A stretch of DNA of 64,000 bases from Pomacea canaliculata. Taxonomy: Eukaryota; Mollusca; Gastropoda; Architaenioglossa; Ampullariidae. The stretch spans positions 34,604,327 through 34,668,326 of the forward strand of contig NC_037590.1 in assembly GCF_003073045.1 (NCBI RefSeq), written 5' to 3'. The number at the start of each line of letters is the position of its first letter. Within the stretch, counting starts at the first letter, position 1. Positions 51,808-63,335 of this stretch are shown in pieces. The position numbers and the translations under genes were made by a program. The notes beneath the pieces were generated by a model that saw only the letters and a list, made by a program, of their open reading frames with translations, searched no databases and had not been told where the DNA came from.

Positions 51808-53888
51808 TTACAGTCCGAAGGTTCGATAAGCAGCGAACAGTGGAGCTACGAGGAAGGTAAAAAAACTGACGGACGGAGAGGTGGAACCAGAGTAGCCTGA
51901 CAGATCTGGAAGTTAATCAAACAGCGATACTTTACAAATGGTTAATGTCTACTATCTATTGACTCTTACCAAACAAATGAGAAAACCTAGGTAGACAGCT
52001 CACTGAATTTAAACATTTTAAACACAATTTCCATTGTCACACGCCTAAAGATCCTTTACGGAGTATTTATTTAAAGTCACTTTATTTATAGGTACTTCGA
52101 AATTTACCTTTTAGTTACAAAACATCACATCTAAACTAACGAGTGAACAAAAACAAAGTACAAGTACAAACGTGTAAACAACTTAAAAATCCTTAAACAG
52201 GATTTCATGTTTCTAGTCGATACGTTTCTTGAAATTAAAACAAACGTTCGTATCGCTACATAATACCACTCAGGTGTAAACACACCTTAAACTAAGACAT
52301 GACAGGCATCGATGACTTACCACAGTCAGCTCCATAGAGGTCCTCCATTTGTTTGATGAAAGATGCCATTTCTATGCTACAGGACGACAGACACTCCAGG
52401 TAGTTCAGCGCGACACTGAAACATAATATGTTCGTCGACGTGAGATATAGAGGTGAAAGAAAGAAAGGATTTCAGACCCTGTTGCGAAAACGTGTGATGT
52501 TATTATTTTGACAAGGTGGTTTTGCGTCCGTTCGTGCGTAAGTGTGGGGATTGAGCATATGCTTGCGCGTGCATAAGCATACATATCTTGACTTAGGTCA
52601 CTGAACGTGCAATACACAGCTGAATATATATGTGAATATTAACCTGGGTGTTATTATATAGCAAAAGAAAATTCTGGAGAAGCAGATAGCCGAGTGGATA
52701 GACACTGGAGTCGAAACTGAGGGGTGTGCTGGTTTGATTCTCGAGTAGCGCAGCAAACTTCCCCTAGTCGATCCTGCTGGCTGGAATGGGTACTGTTGAA
52801 TCTTAGAATGACTTACTTAGAGAGACAGTGTTTTGTGGTTCGGTTTTTGACATAATCGTAATCCAGATGCCAGTGATTCCGAGTGAGAATAGTAACCTAT
52901 AATGTCGTTTGGGTTGCATTGCTTCTAGGAACAAGAGGCAAACAAAAGAATTAGTCAGAGAGCACACGGGTTTTGGAGCAGTTGATGACGAGAGCGTGTA
53001 AATAAAACACACATGTACAAAAACTGATTTGTGTGTTAAGAAGATGTTACAGATACCCGACTCCATAGAGAGTTTGGGAAGGTAAGGAAGCGAGGGAGAG
53101 GAGATGGGCACCACCTTCAAAGAGAAATGTGAGATCTCTAACACCACCACTTACCTCCCTCCTACAGTTTCTTAAATATATTAGCTCTTTTGTGCATATT
53201 CTTACTATAAAATAAACATACAATGGAAACGTATTAAAAAGACAAAACATACAGTGAATTTTTTTGATTTATCTAGTTGGTATCAGCTGAGACATTTTTA
53301 ACATACGTGCATAACTGGGCGACGTTTGCTCCTACTATGTCCGAGGTGTATGTTGCTGTGCAATCCGACATGCACTCGCAGTTCGCCAAACCTATAATAA
53401 AGACTGAAAATAAAAACAATTAATAGCTTAGAAAAGATTGATTAGTATAGTAATTAAACTGGTTTACGATAGGAACTTTGATTGTGTGTGCCTAAGGAAC
53501 AGGTTGATGAATTGTGTAGAACATTTCGTTAGTAATATAATTACACTGTTTTGTGCTTTTTTTCTGTATGAAAACAGCCTTCAAGTTTTCAAACCTCTAG
53601 TCTCAACACAAATGTCTTTCAAGTCTTAATCACCTTTGTTTAAAATTAATTTTTCATGAAAACGGACAACATAAAACGTACTCAAATAAATGAATAGGTA
53701 TCTTCTGATAGGAAGATTCAATCCAAGTTTATTTCAACGCATTGTTCCATAAAAAATATAAAATACAATAAATGACGACAAGAAATGTCAAGAAATTATT
53801 TTTAAACATAATGACATCCTAATGACAAAACAGACAGAACCGTAAGACACTTACCAGAAAAAAAGCAGAAAAGCAATGCGTGCTTCAT
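51808..53888 (-). CDS. Copy G3: secreted seven-cysteine protein with hydrophobic C-terminus, intact
   Basis: Four exons: 53855-53888, 53307-53391, 52321-52415 and 51808-51905, total 312 bases, 103 residues, phases 1, 2, 1. It starts MKHALLFCFFSG, followed by LANCEC as in G1. Exon 2 carries C-E-C-x3-C and ends with a cysteine at the splice site. Exon 3 has YLECLSSC and ends GADCG. Exon 4 encodes SGYSGSTSPS and a hydrophobic tail ending LFAAYRTFGL-stop. Exon 4 differs from G2 at only about 6 of 98 bases, while exon 2 differs from G1 at about 14 of 85. A tRNA-headed SINE sits in intron 2. It is probably a secreted, surface-anchored protein. The family is not recognised. Confidence 0.85.
52680..53165 (+). 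repeat. tRNA-derived SINE in intron 2 of G3
   Basis: ATAGCCGAGTGGATAGACAC (A box) and GGTTTGATTCTCG (B box) with spacing expected of a Ser/Leu tRNA-type head, then the common body. The head is followed by about 290 bases missing from the G1 copy. Confidence 0.65.
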
Positions 53889-55639
53889 GTTTTACAATCA
53901 ACAAGTATAGGAAAGGTGATTGATACTTTTGAACGGAGACTAAGATCACACTCCTGATAGATGTTTAAGTTGGGGTTACGGTTGTCAAGCTCGATCTTGT
54001 CCTTGCATGTACCTTGGTTATATGCCAAAGTCATCTGCGATAGTCACGCTGATTGGTTATCACGTACGGCGTGTGTTTCAGCCATTGGTTATATGGTGTC
54101 ACGTGAGATAGCAACCTGTAGGTTGTCAGGAACATAATGTTTCAGAAGTCATGCAGGCATGCAAAGACTTGCATTGAGGTGAGGGTGAACTGACCATGTT
54201 TCACGCGCTGTTTCGGTTATTTGAGCTGGAGAAGGCAATGTCCTCACTTGTTTTGTTGAACCCCTTTGTTTGTGCCAGAGTCTCAGTGATTGCACTTGTG
54301 TATGACAGTGTATGAAACTCTGCATCAGAAGTGGTCTCAGCTTTTTCAAGAAATATTTACTAGAGATGGAATGTTTGAAGGTTTCTGTGCTATGCAGCAA
54401 GAAATGTTATTTACTGAGTATAGTGAAGTGACCACAGATGGCACCGACGAGGTGCTTGAGTTACAGAATCCCAGAAACTGCTTTAATGAACTCAGCTGTC
54501 TTTGAGTTCACTTACTCATCAATAACACTCTACCTCCCCTTTCATTTCCGACCACCGACCTCTTTTATTGTTTATTTCAAGAGATGTGCATTAGAACATA
54601 ACCCAGGCAAATATCTTTGTTTATGTCTGTTAATACACTCTTCAGTATGCTTTTAAGGTTAGCTAGTGTTTCAAGTTCAGTGACCATGCTTCGGTTGATA
54701 GTTTATGTAACGTGACATGATATACCTGAGTGATACAAAGCAGTTTTAAAGCGGTGTCATGTGTCTGTCATGCGGCTGTTGACACCAAGGCAGCAAACTT
54801 CATTGCCAAATGGATGAATGCAGACTGTAAATGAAGAGGGACCCTGAGGCACGGTCCCAAAATCTGAAGACGTATATGAAAATGTATTAACGCTAACGGA
54901 GTTTGTACCCGAGTAATGAGTCACACGATCACACGCATACAAGGATTCAAGATTCTTTATTAATCTATCACCCTCTAAAGGGTGTTGAGATATGCAAGGC
55001 ATATACATACATGTTCACACACATTTCTATCTTTATATACAGTATCTTTCTCCCACATACACACACATAATGGTCGGTTTAAAAATAAATTATTTAATAT
55101 AATTGAATATTATATCAAATTATAATTCAATAAAGAAATTCACTCTGTATAGTTAAATACTTTTTCTGAACAAATAATAATGTTTAAATTAACTGAGTTA
55201 AGTACGATTATGTAAAGTGATGAAGACTGTATTTCCTCATTTGCTGAAAGGGAGGCTAGCCCACTAACGATAAATCTGAACTTACAAAATTGTATATTAG
55301 ACAAATGTACAAATGTTCCAAGGATAGCTATCAGTGAACATCTTGTCCTGTTTGAATGCAGTAATAACTCTGAGACCAATGTTGTACTTGATTTACTTTT
55401 ACTGCTCGCAAAAACATAATATATTCTTGCAGATTTATAAAAAGCCATGACAACTGACAAATTTAATGCATGTTTAGAAATAAAAGAAGAAAAATTTGCT
55501 AAACATTGGCTACCATGTAAACAACTTGTTAACTAGACATAAATACTGATTATCTGTATGTATATATATATACACACACACAAATGACTTTTCGATTACT
55601 TAAAACTATGTATGTCTTGATATTAGGTACATTATTATT

Positions 55640-55905
55640 GTTGTGCCATTAGCTTATGGCACAAAGGATCCAAGGCGCCTGCTATGATGTTTGTGCTTTA
55701 TTTGTGTGAGATTTGTTTTGTAAGATTTTAGGTTGTTGGCTTGTTTAGCAGATGGATGTATTCTTAAATGATTGTTACCTTTAGAAATTAATTGCCGCAG
55801 GTGTTTTCCTTGAATAAAGTATGTAAAACAAGGATACAATTTTCTTGGACATTGGTTTATTAAGTTATGCGTTAGTGACAGTCCATAAGTACTGTTTTTC
55901 ATTTT
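55640..55905 (-). mobile_element. LINE ORF2 C-terminal relic
   Basis: The minus strand reads HHSRRLGSFVP, close to the LKSFVPSAVQLLN ending at 43869-44459, followed by a stop and GCCATAAGC. Old and short. Confidence 0.45.
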
Positions 55906-56154
55906 GTTTATGACTTTTGTAAACTCGGCAACACTTCTATCAGATGTTTTAGAAATTTAGAAAAGGAAAACAAAATTCAAAGAACTACAGCAAAATGTTA
56001 CAAGTGAAAATTTCTAAAAACGTGTCAAGCTTGAGCTCGCGCACATAATTATACCCATCATATCTTCTTTTTCTAGGAAATGAAAGAGTATCACAGTACT
56101 TCTTGAATGTATGAGATATTGTTTATATTAATAATATTAACATTATCTACTTAC

Positions 56155-56545
56155 CACAAGAAACGCCATAAGCCTTCATTTCCTCCAGAAAAAGGTAACC
56201 AGTAGTTACACTGATCAACACTGAAATTATTAGTGACTTAAAAAAGTCATTATCTGTAGTATCTTGGTGTGCTGAACACAAATATGACTATGAAATGTTT
56301 TATTGGGTCTCGTTTTGAATATATTTGATATTGTTTATTTCCTATGTTTCGCCGTGTAAATGTATCCAGTAAGACTATAACAACAACCTATATAAACCTA
56401 GAATGACGTAATACTGCAACAACTTCCATAATGCTATCATGCACACATCATCCAGACGAATTAAGAGAGTTCTGGAATTACATGGTGATGTAGCAGTTCT
56501 CGCGGCAATCGCTGTTTGTGAGGCTTGATTAGAAGGTTGCAAATA
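56155..56545 (-). pseudogene. Decayed copy of the seven-cysteine gene (type A)
   Basis: A remnant of exon 3 at 56155-56220 keeps the donor and the acceptor, but is 66 bases long against 107 in functional copies. The cysteine pair is lost and the end still reads like A (KAYGVSC). A remnant of the exon 2 start near 56495-56530 is followed by intron 1 sequence clearly homologous to copies A and B. Its acceptor AG is gone. No exon 4 was found below it. Confidence 0.7.
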
Positions 56546-56637
56546 AATGTTGAGAGACTGTTAAAGATTTACACAGAAATCGTTAAAGAATAATTTATCA
56601 CCAGACTATGATATATTGAACCAAATTAAGCAGTATC

Positions 56638-56925
56638 TTACAATGACAGCACACTATGAGCTTCAGAAGATCAGTTTTATTCGCCATACTCTGTCCATCT
56701 CAGTCACTAAAATTCTCATCTGCTTACATGTTCTGTCTAAACTAGACTACGGCAACTCTCTTCTTGCTGGCTGTCCACAGTACCTCATTGACAAGTTTCA
56801 GAAAGTCCAGAACTCAGCTGCTCGTCTCTATTTCCGGATTCTGAACATGCTACACCACTTCTTCACTCTTTTCATTGGCTACCAGTTAAAGCTAGAATTT
56901 TCTACAATCCCTCAAGTCTATGTGT
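56638..56925 (+). mobile_element. LINE ORF2 C-terminal fragment (CR1/L2-like)
   Basis: The frame at 56616-56930 contains RHTLSISVTKILICLHVLSK, LDYGNSLLAGCPQYLIDKFQ and VQNSAARLYF, the conserved stretch after the RT palm in CR1/L2/jockey LINEs. Truncated at both ends. Confidence 0.75.
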
Positions 56926-57075
56926 ATTAATGTGAAGGAGAAACGACCACATTTCGCTGTTTCGGTCATGTGAGCTGAAGAAGGCAATGTCCTCACTTGT
57001 TTTGTTGCACCTTTGTTCGTGCCCCGCGTCTCAGTGATTGCACTTGTGTATGAGAGTGTGTGAAACTCTGCATCA

Positions 57076-57545
57076 ATACAATACAATACATCTTTATTGT
57101 CTATGTCTGGATACAACAGAGATAGAAATTTGTCTTTGTTGCTGGGAGCTCCTACAGCCAACTGCGAAAATTTACATAATAATAAATTTCACATGACACA
57201 ATTGTCAGATGCACTTCCTCTTACTCTCTTACACACACATACATTCAGACTATAGGTACATTTGGGAGATCTGTTTAAGAGTGCTATTGCGGTCGGTAAA
57301 AATGACTTGGCAAAGGCACTCTTCTTGGCGACCACTTGCTTCCATCTACGGCCGGAGGGTAGCAGTTGAAAATGGCGATGTAGTGGGTGAGAAGGGTCTG
57401 TAATGAGACGTTTAGGGTTGCACAGGGGCCTTGATCCCCCTCCCCATCCGCGAGCACACACCCACCGACAGGCCAGCACAGTACGGGAAGCACACCACGG
57501 ACAGCAGCACAGTCGCCGACACGAGACACTAGGCATTAATAAAGG
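57076..57545 (-). mobile_element. 5'-truncated LINE, end of ORF2 plus 3' UTR (duplicate)
   Basis: Same insertion as 47212-47700, copied by the 2-kb segmental duplication. It ends with repeated TATTG units (about 57076-57090). Confidence 0.7.
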
Positions 57546-57829
57546 GTGTCAGATGACAAGTTGAGAAATCGTCTTCCTCAACTCGTCTGACAAAATAGCG
57601 TGCGAAAACCTATGCAGCAAAACAGTGGAAATCTTCACACTTCAATACCCGCCTCCTACCTACGGTACCTACCACACAATCATTTACACACGCACTAAAA
57701 TCAAACATCTATTTCACGAGCATCACTTGTAGCCTTAGGTCACTTAACGCTAGTCCATCTTCTAAACAATGTCAGCCGATTGCTCGATCCATGCGTATTC
57801 TTTGAATGTTTTTATGACTTCTCAACGCT

Positions 57830-57955
57830 GTTGTTCATCCGTCCGTGCTGCTCATCGTTCGTTCTCGTCTTAAGCGCGAGCGCATGTTCCTTCATGGGCG
57901 TTATATATCGTGCGCTATATAAATCACGCGTTTATTAACTGTTAATATTATTATA
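57830..57955 (+). repeat. Related 3' tail ending in TA-rich repeat
   Basis: Counterpart of 48040-48150. It keeps the CGTCTTAAGCGCGAGCGC segment that the other copy has lost. Confidence 0.55.
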
Positions 57956-58004
57956 GGTGTACAGGATGCAATTTTTTTCTAATGAATTGGTAAGTAGGCG
58001 TGGC

Positions 58005-58150
58005 TACGTGAACGCAATTAGAGTACTGACTTCTGAACCGAGGAGCGTGGTAATTCGATACCCGTGTGGCGCAGTTGGTTGGAAAACCAGCGGGTTGGAA
58101 AAAGTACATGTATAAGGCAGCGAGAGAGAAGATATAAATCCGAAAAATAC
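58005..58150 (+). repeat. SINE with tRNA-like head (duplicate)
   Basis: Counterpart of 48195-48360. It keeps GGTAATTCGATACCC. Confidence 0.5.
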
Positions 58151-58999
58151 CCTTATTCTGTTTTCGAGTTGCACACCTAAAATAATCACCATGCACAAAA
58201 AAGAGACATGTCGGGATTGTGCAATAATAGATTGAGGTGGTGAAGGTATCAGCTATGGAGAGACATGCGGTTGTATTAGTTGTATTATGTGTCAGTGGGA
58301 TCTCATGCCTTTGAACTATTTCTGTGCATGGTGAAGGAGGGAGGGAGACGAAACATTTTACATGTCAGGAATGTTCTTTGTCTCCTGTTGGAAAGGTTTT
58401 ACATGAATTATATTACTCGAGTTGTATTACACTTTTGATAGCTTTGTACATTTGCTTCATAATATTTTGTTAAAGTTTATCGTAGTTCTGATTCTGACTT
58501 TTAACGAACTGCTAAATTTAAAATATCTGTAATCAACTCCTACTGGCACAGCATAAAAGGAAAGACATTTAATTTCTGAGCTCTTGTACCTGACACTTCA
58601 CTTCAGGTAAATGCACACACTAAACACTAATAAGAAGTTTGCATTCACCTGCAGCATACACTCGCGTCAACCTTTCTTTCCCACCTACACACATATATAC
58701 TTGTACAAATCATTGGATATTATATCAGCTGAAGCATGACACTGTGTCACGAGACTAAGAGCGTTGGTGTCGTACTTCTGACTCATACACGTTATTTTAG
58801 AACGTTAGGTCAGTGCGACACAAGTCCCAACGGATATATTTTATACTTTCACTTTAAATCTATCGATATTAGGCTGGAAGTTGTAGAAAATTTCAAAGTT
58901 TTATTTGATATATGTGACGGGATGAGCTGTTATTAGACAAGTGTTCAGTATAAAGTAAGGGTTAAGGCAAAGGTTCAATAAAGAAGTGGGGGTAAGTAT

Positions 59000-60830
59000 G
59001 CTGCTCCTGTCCCGTAGTGACATAATCACTTCTGTATTGTTGCCGACATAAAATACAGCATTAAATCATTTCTTTCTAAGTGAGAATACAGATGGATGAA
59101 ACCGCAAAGCAAAGAAAATGTCGTGTAGAAAAGAAGAGGCAAAAGCATCAGGAGAAATTATAGTTGGAGACTGAAGAGGAGAGGCGTTTGAGATTGGAAG
59201 AGCACCATGATAAAAAAAAAAAAAAACAAACTAAAAACTTAAAATTAAAATAGGCTAAAACATTTTTTAAAACACATTTTCATTAGGAACACACTAAAAG
59301 ATTAAAATAATCTTTATGTTCAGCTCTGGAGTTTCTTAAGTACATGTAACGGTGTGAGTGGCACTCCCACAAGCTATTAAAAATCTACTCATTATTGGGG
59401 GAACAAGTGAATAGAGGCAGTGAGTAACAGGTTTCACCACTCTGGCCTTCACCTTAGATGTTATGATATATGAATTTGTTATTTTATCTGTTGCTTTTTT
59501 CATGTACAATACATGATGACATACTTTAGTTACTTTACAAGAATTTCATTTAAGATGTGTACTAATACAAAAGTTTCAAGATTGAAGCAAGCACGAAAAT
59601 GCAAACATATAATAACTAGTCACAGCCACTTCAAATGTGCCATAGATTTTTTTATATACGGCAAGAATTTTTTTATTTCAAGGTCTAATTATAGTACACT
59701 TACTTACTTTCATCGGTATCTGCAGATGACTCAGCGAGACGTTTAAAAACAAATGGTTTATTATTCGATGAAGAAATTTACTTTGATCAACTGAATATCT
59801 TTCTGGACAAATTATAATATGTGGAATGTCTGAGGGTGCATAGTCCTTGGTTATACTTTTATACACTTTTATTTCGACAAGATACTACGCTATCTAAAGG
59901 GAGGCTAGTCCACTAACTATAAACACTGCAGCAGTTGTCTCCCTTTGATACAAAATATTGAAGTTTTGCTGTGGCCAGCTCCTGACAGAATAACTTAAAG
60001 TCCCTAGAAGTAACCATTTACATACTCTAGTTGTATTTCTTTCCATTCTTCTTCTCCTTCTTAGTTGCATTTATTTTACAAAGTTTTTAAATATATTTTA
60101 ATAATTGTTGTTTCTGTGTTAATTAGGTTATACAAAATCTTTAAAGATAAGATTATCAGTTATAGCACATTAACAAATATTCCGTTGTTCCATAAGCAAA
60201 GCCAGACTTTCAGAAAATGTAACTTTTCTTATGTGTGCACTCTCAACCAAAAATGATCTCTATTGTTATAAAATATTTCACAATCTAACATCGCTATGTC
60301 AAAAATGTCAACTCTCTGTTCTCAGTTTTTTTCAAGACGGACTGATCAGTTAGAACAGTGGACAATATTAAAAAAAAAAAAAAAAAAAAAAAACAAGAAA
60401 AAAGAAAGAAAAAGAAAACGAAATTTTTGGCTTTCCAAAAGCTTTCCGGATTGATTATTTTCTGGAATTCATCAGATGTGAGCTAGTTACAATTTTTAAG
60501 TAGACAGTATCTCTAATCTGAAGAATATATCACTCCCGGTCATTAAGGTAAATGCTATTCTCAACTCGTACATAGCGTTTAGAAAGATCTTCTGAATGTA
60601 TCATATTATTCTTCTGGTGTAGGGGATATATGCCACAAAATTTGTCATCTGTCAGTGGTTAGAAGTTTTCACAAAGCATTATACTTTGAATCTGAAGAAA
60701 ATCAGCCATTTTCTCAAGTAGAGAATTAAAAGGTCAAGAACGCTATGAAAATCGTTCTAAATCTAAAATACAATTTTTTATATTTCGATGGGTTTGAACA
60801 GTCACAAACTAATCTATTGTTTCCTTATAC
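59000..60830. other. No gene recognised; old repeats
   Basis: About 59091-59210 reads like a basic-acidic leader (MDETAKQRKCRVEKKRQKHQ-E-K, stop), of the kind that begins some helitron-like proteins, but nothing follows. 59460-60130 matches 50466-50970. A poly(A) run lies at 60370-60393. Confidence 0.4.
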
Positions 60831-60834
60831 AGGG

Positions 60835-63335
60835 TCAGAGGTTGAAGGTCCTGTAAGCAGTGAGCAGCATGACGCCAGACACAGTGAGCAGACTGCCGGA
60901 TAAGGCCCTTGATCCTGATCGTGTTCCTTGATGGATGCTCAGATCTTTAAGTAAATCAAACAAAATGAACATTTATGAAAATGTTACAGACATTGTTTGG
61001 ACAGTTTGCTGTTTATGAATCAATCAACTGGTATAAGTAGAATAAATGATTGTCATTAGGTAATATTTTGATTTTGTTTACGGCTTTATCAAGTTTAGCA
61101 TATCAAAACATTTGTAATGCGTTTCCTCGAAAATAAGACCTAAGCCCTAAAATTATTTTTCGGGATGCTGTAATATGACCTACAACAAATATTTCTGGTC
61201 ACGATTGTCAGCCAGACGGTTGGATTTTGTTTGTGCGTTGAAACTCACGACGGAGTATTGAGTTATTTAGTAGCGATATTAATATTTAAATAAATAACCT
61301 TTTGATGTATTACGATATTTCAGAAGATGACATACATGTATTAGAATAAATGTAGATTTGTATACATAAAATATAAGACATTTCTGGAAAATAAGCCCTT
61401 ATCCGTCTTTTGAAACAAAAAATTAATATAGACTCGATCGTATTTCCGTGAAAACATTGTTTAACGGATTTTAACTTAGAGACTGCAAAGAAATGAACTA
61501 AAGAACTAAAGCAATAAATTACTAGCGAAACTTTCAGAAAAGTCCTCTCACACACAAACAAATAAACAAGCACACACACACACACACATACACTGTAACC
61601 AACCATACTGTGCTTAGGCTTTACATACATACACTATTTTACTGGTGAAGGCTTTGAATGGTTAGTTTGAACGACTTCACCACAGTACAGTGGAGGCAAG
61701 GAATGTGTTGATTATAAAATATAGGTTGATTATAAAATATTCTACCTACCCATTTAGCAGAAGGTAGTGGTTCTACCTCATCAGTTATTGTAATAGTGGG
61801 CAGAAGGATGGTCTACAGTGCGGCTTCTTTTCATCATGCCGGGGAGACGGCAAAGGAGTACAAGTTTCCTACCCCTGTGGTTGCTCTGTGACCTTTCTCC
61901 TTTTATGTGTAACTTAACTAGCTCTTTAAAAAAACTGAAGGTGCGAGGTGTTGCCAGTGACCTCCTCGCGGCTTTGACAAATCATTCTAGCAAGTGTGTG
62001 AGCGAGTGTGGCAAGCCTTGGTACCTGGAATGTTCGGTGCGAGAAAACGTATGTGTAACGAGAAGATGCTGGATATTTCTAGATAACTTTTGTACAGTGT
62101 ATACACGCCCTGAGTGAGAGTGAGTGTTAGGAGAGTCACAGTCACATGATGTAGATTCGAGACAGTAGAGAGTTGGGGTAGCTATTGTGGGCGTGTGTCG
62201 CCGACAACTTAGTTGTTGTGTCAGGCGTGAGTCGCCGTTAGTCAGCGTGTGTCGCTGTTGAAGTAGCAGGAGTAGTTACTAGTGTCAGCATCTGCCTCTG
62301 ATTGTGTATCCAGAGTGTCACTGATTTGCCAGCGTGTATAACTCGTGCACATTGTTGTACAAACTGTAAATAAAGTTCTTCCTTCGAAATATCTTTGAAA
62401 TATCTGATTCATGTTTTTAGAGAGGTTGGCCCCGTAGATTGAGGACCCGAAACAAGTCATCGCTTCGTCGCTCAATTCATTACGGACATTAAACACATCT
62501 TCCACATTAAACACATTTTCACACACCCTATATTACGACATAACAGATAAAGACACTTACCACAGGAAAAGCCATACTTCTTCAGTTCTTGCTCTACCTG
62601 TGAGTAGTATGGCGAGAGGTCTACATTGCAGGAGGCTTGCAGACAGTACAGAAGACTCTGCGTAATGCTGAAATAAAATAAATTTCGAGTTATATTTTGT
62701 CTGATTTTCTACAAGCTAGAGCACTTTGCTCAATTACGTTTCTTGAACGCTTTCAATGGTACAAAAAAAAATCATTATAGATGAAGAAAATAAATGAATA
62801 ATTTTATAGCTAGTATGCACGTTTAATTCTTTTCTCAAGTACTGCTTATTTTTCAGAACGATGCAACGAATGCATAAAAAAAAGAAAATAAAGGAAAATA
62901 ATAGAGCACACGTTTTCTTGTCGTGATGGGAAACCTTTAAAATACTCCATCGCACTCTCTAACCCACCCACCCTCACACACAGAGACAATTGTACAGCAT
63001 GATTATTATCAACAGATTTCTTTTATACACTGTATTCATTTCCCCATTTGGTTATAAATAGAAATGGTGAGCTGCCGAGTAATGAGGCCGTTTTAGTGTA
63101 AAGATAAAGCAGAAAATAAGTGAATATACGTAAACATATGCAGAAAAAATGCGAGTCAAAAGTTTATTGAGAACACACAGTTAAATGCTCTCTTTTTGTG
63201 CTTATATTCGTGTACTAAACCAGTTTGTAACATACGGGCAGGCTTGGGCGGCACTTTTCGCATTTGTCAAGGCAGCATAAAAACTGTCCATGCAAGAAGT
63301 TTTGCAGTCGCAGTTAACACGGTTTGTGAAGAAAG
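60835..63335 (-). CDS. Copy C: seven-cysteine protein gene, exons 2-4 (5' exon not found)
   Basis: Exons at 63236-63335, 62561-62667 and 60835-60944 are open, with canonical splice sites and the family's phases. Exon 2 begins AFFTNRVNCDCKTSC, exon 3 has YCLQASCNVDLS and ends KYGFSCG, and exon 4 carries an added basic-Ser stretch (QGTRSGSRALS) before a hydrophobic tail ending LLTAYRTFNL-stop. The lengths of exons 2 and 3 match copy A. No exon 1 resembling MKYVLS or MKHALL is visible between 63336 and the window end, so it probably lies beyond 64000. Exon 3 resembles copy B (KKYGF before the last C) more than copy A does, although A and B are neighbours by descent. Intron 3 is long (1.6 kb) and holds an unclassified insert. 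Confidence 0.75.
61800..62450 (+). other. Unclassified insert in intron 3 of copy C
   Basis: G+C-richer than its surroundings, with a 99-residue frame (61818-62117) of no recognised family, TGTCGC/GTGTCGC-rich sequence and AATAAAG near 62372. It could be an LTR-like or other retroposed sequence. No ends were found. Confidence 0.35.

Larger units (their letters stand above)
50980..54830. repeat. Third G unit, duplicated with 26900-29880 and 43150-47130
   Basis: Contains G3, the downstream exon relic and the upstream region. 54340-54830 matches 29400-29880, and 50985-51650 matches 43150-43840. Confidence 0.8.
56920..58975. repeat. Segmental duplication, copy 2 of 2
   Basis: Counterpart of 46900-49156. 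Homology resumes beyond the hAT element: 50466 and on matches about 59449 and on. Confidence 0.85.

Noticed and set aside
52680-52750. Possible tRNA gene with A and B boxes
   Set aside because: Arms do not pair as a tRNA and the sequence continues into a repeated SINE body.
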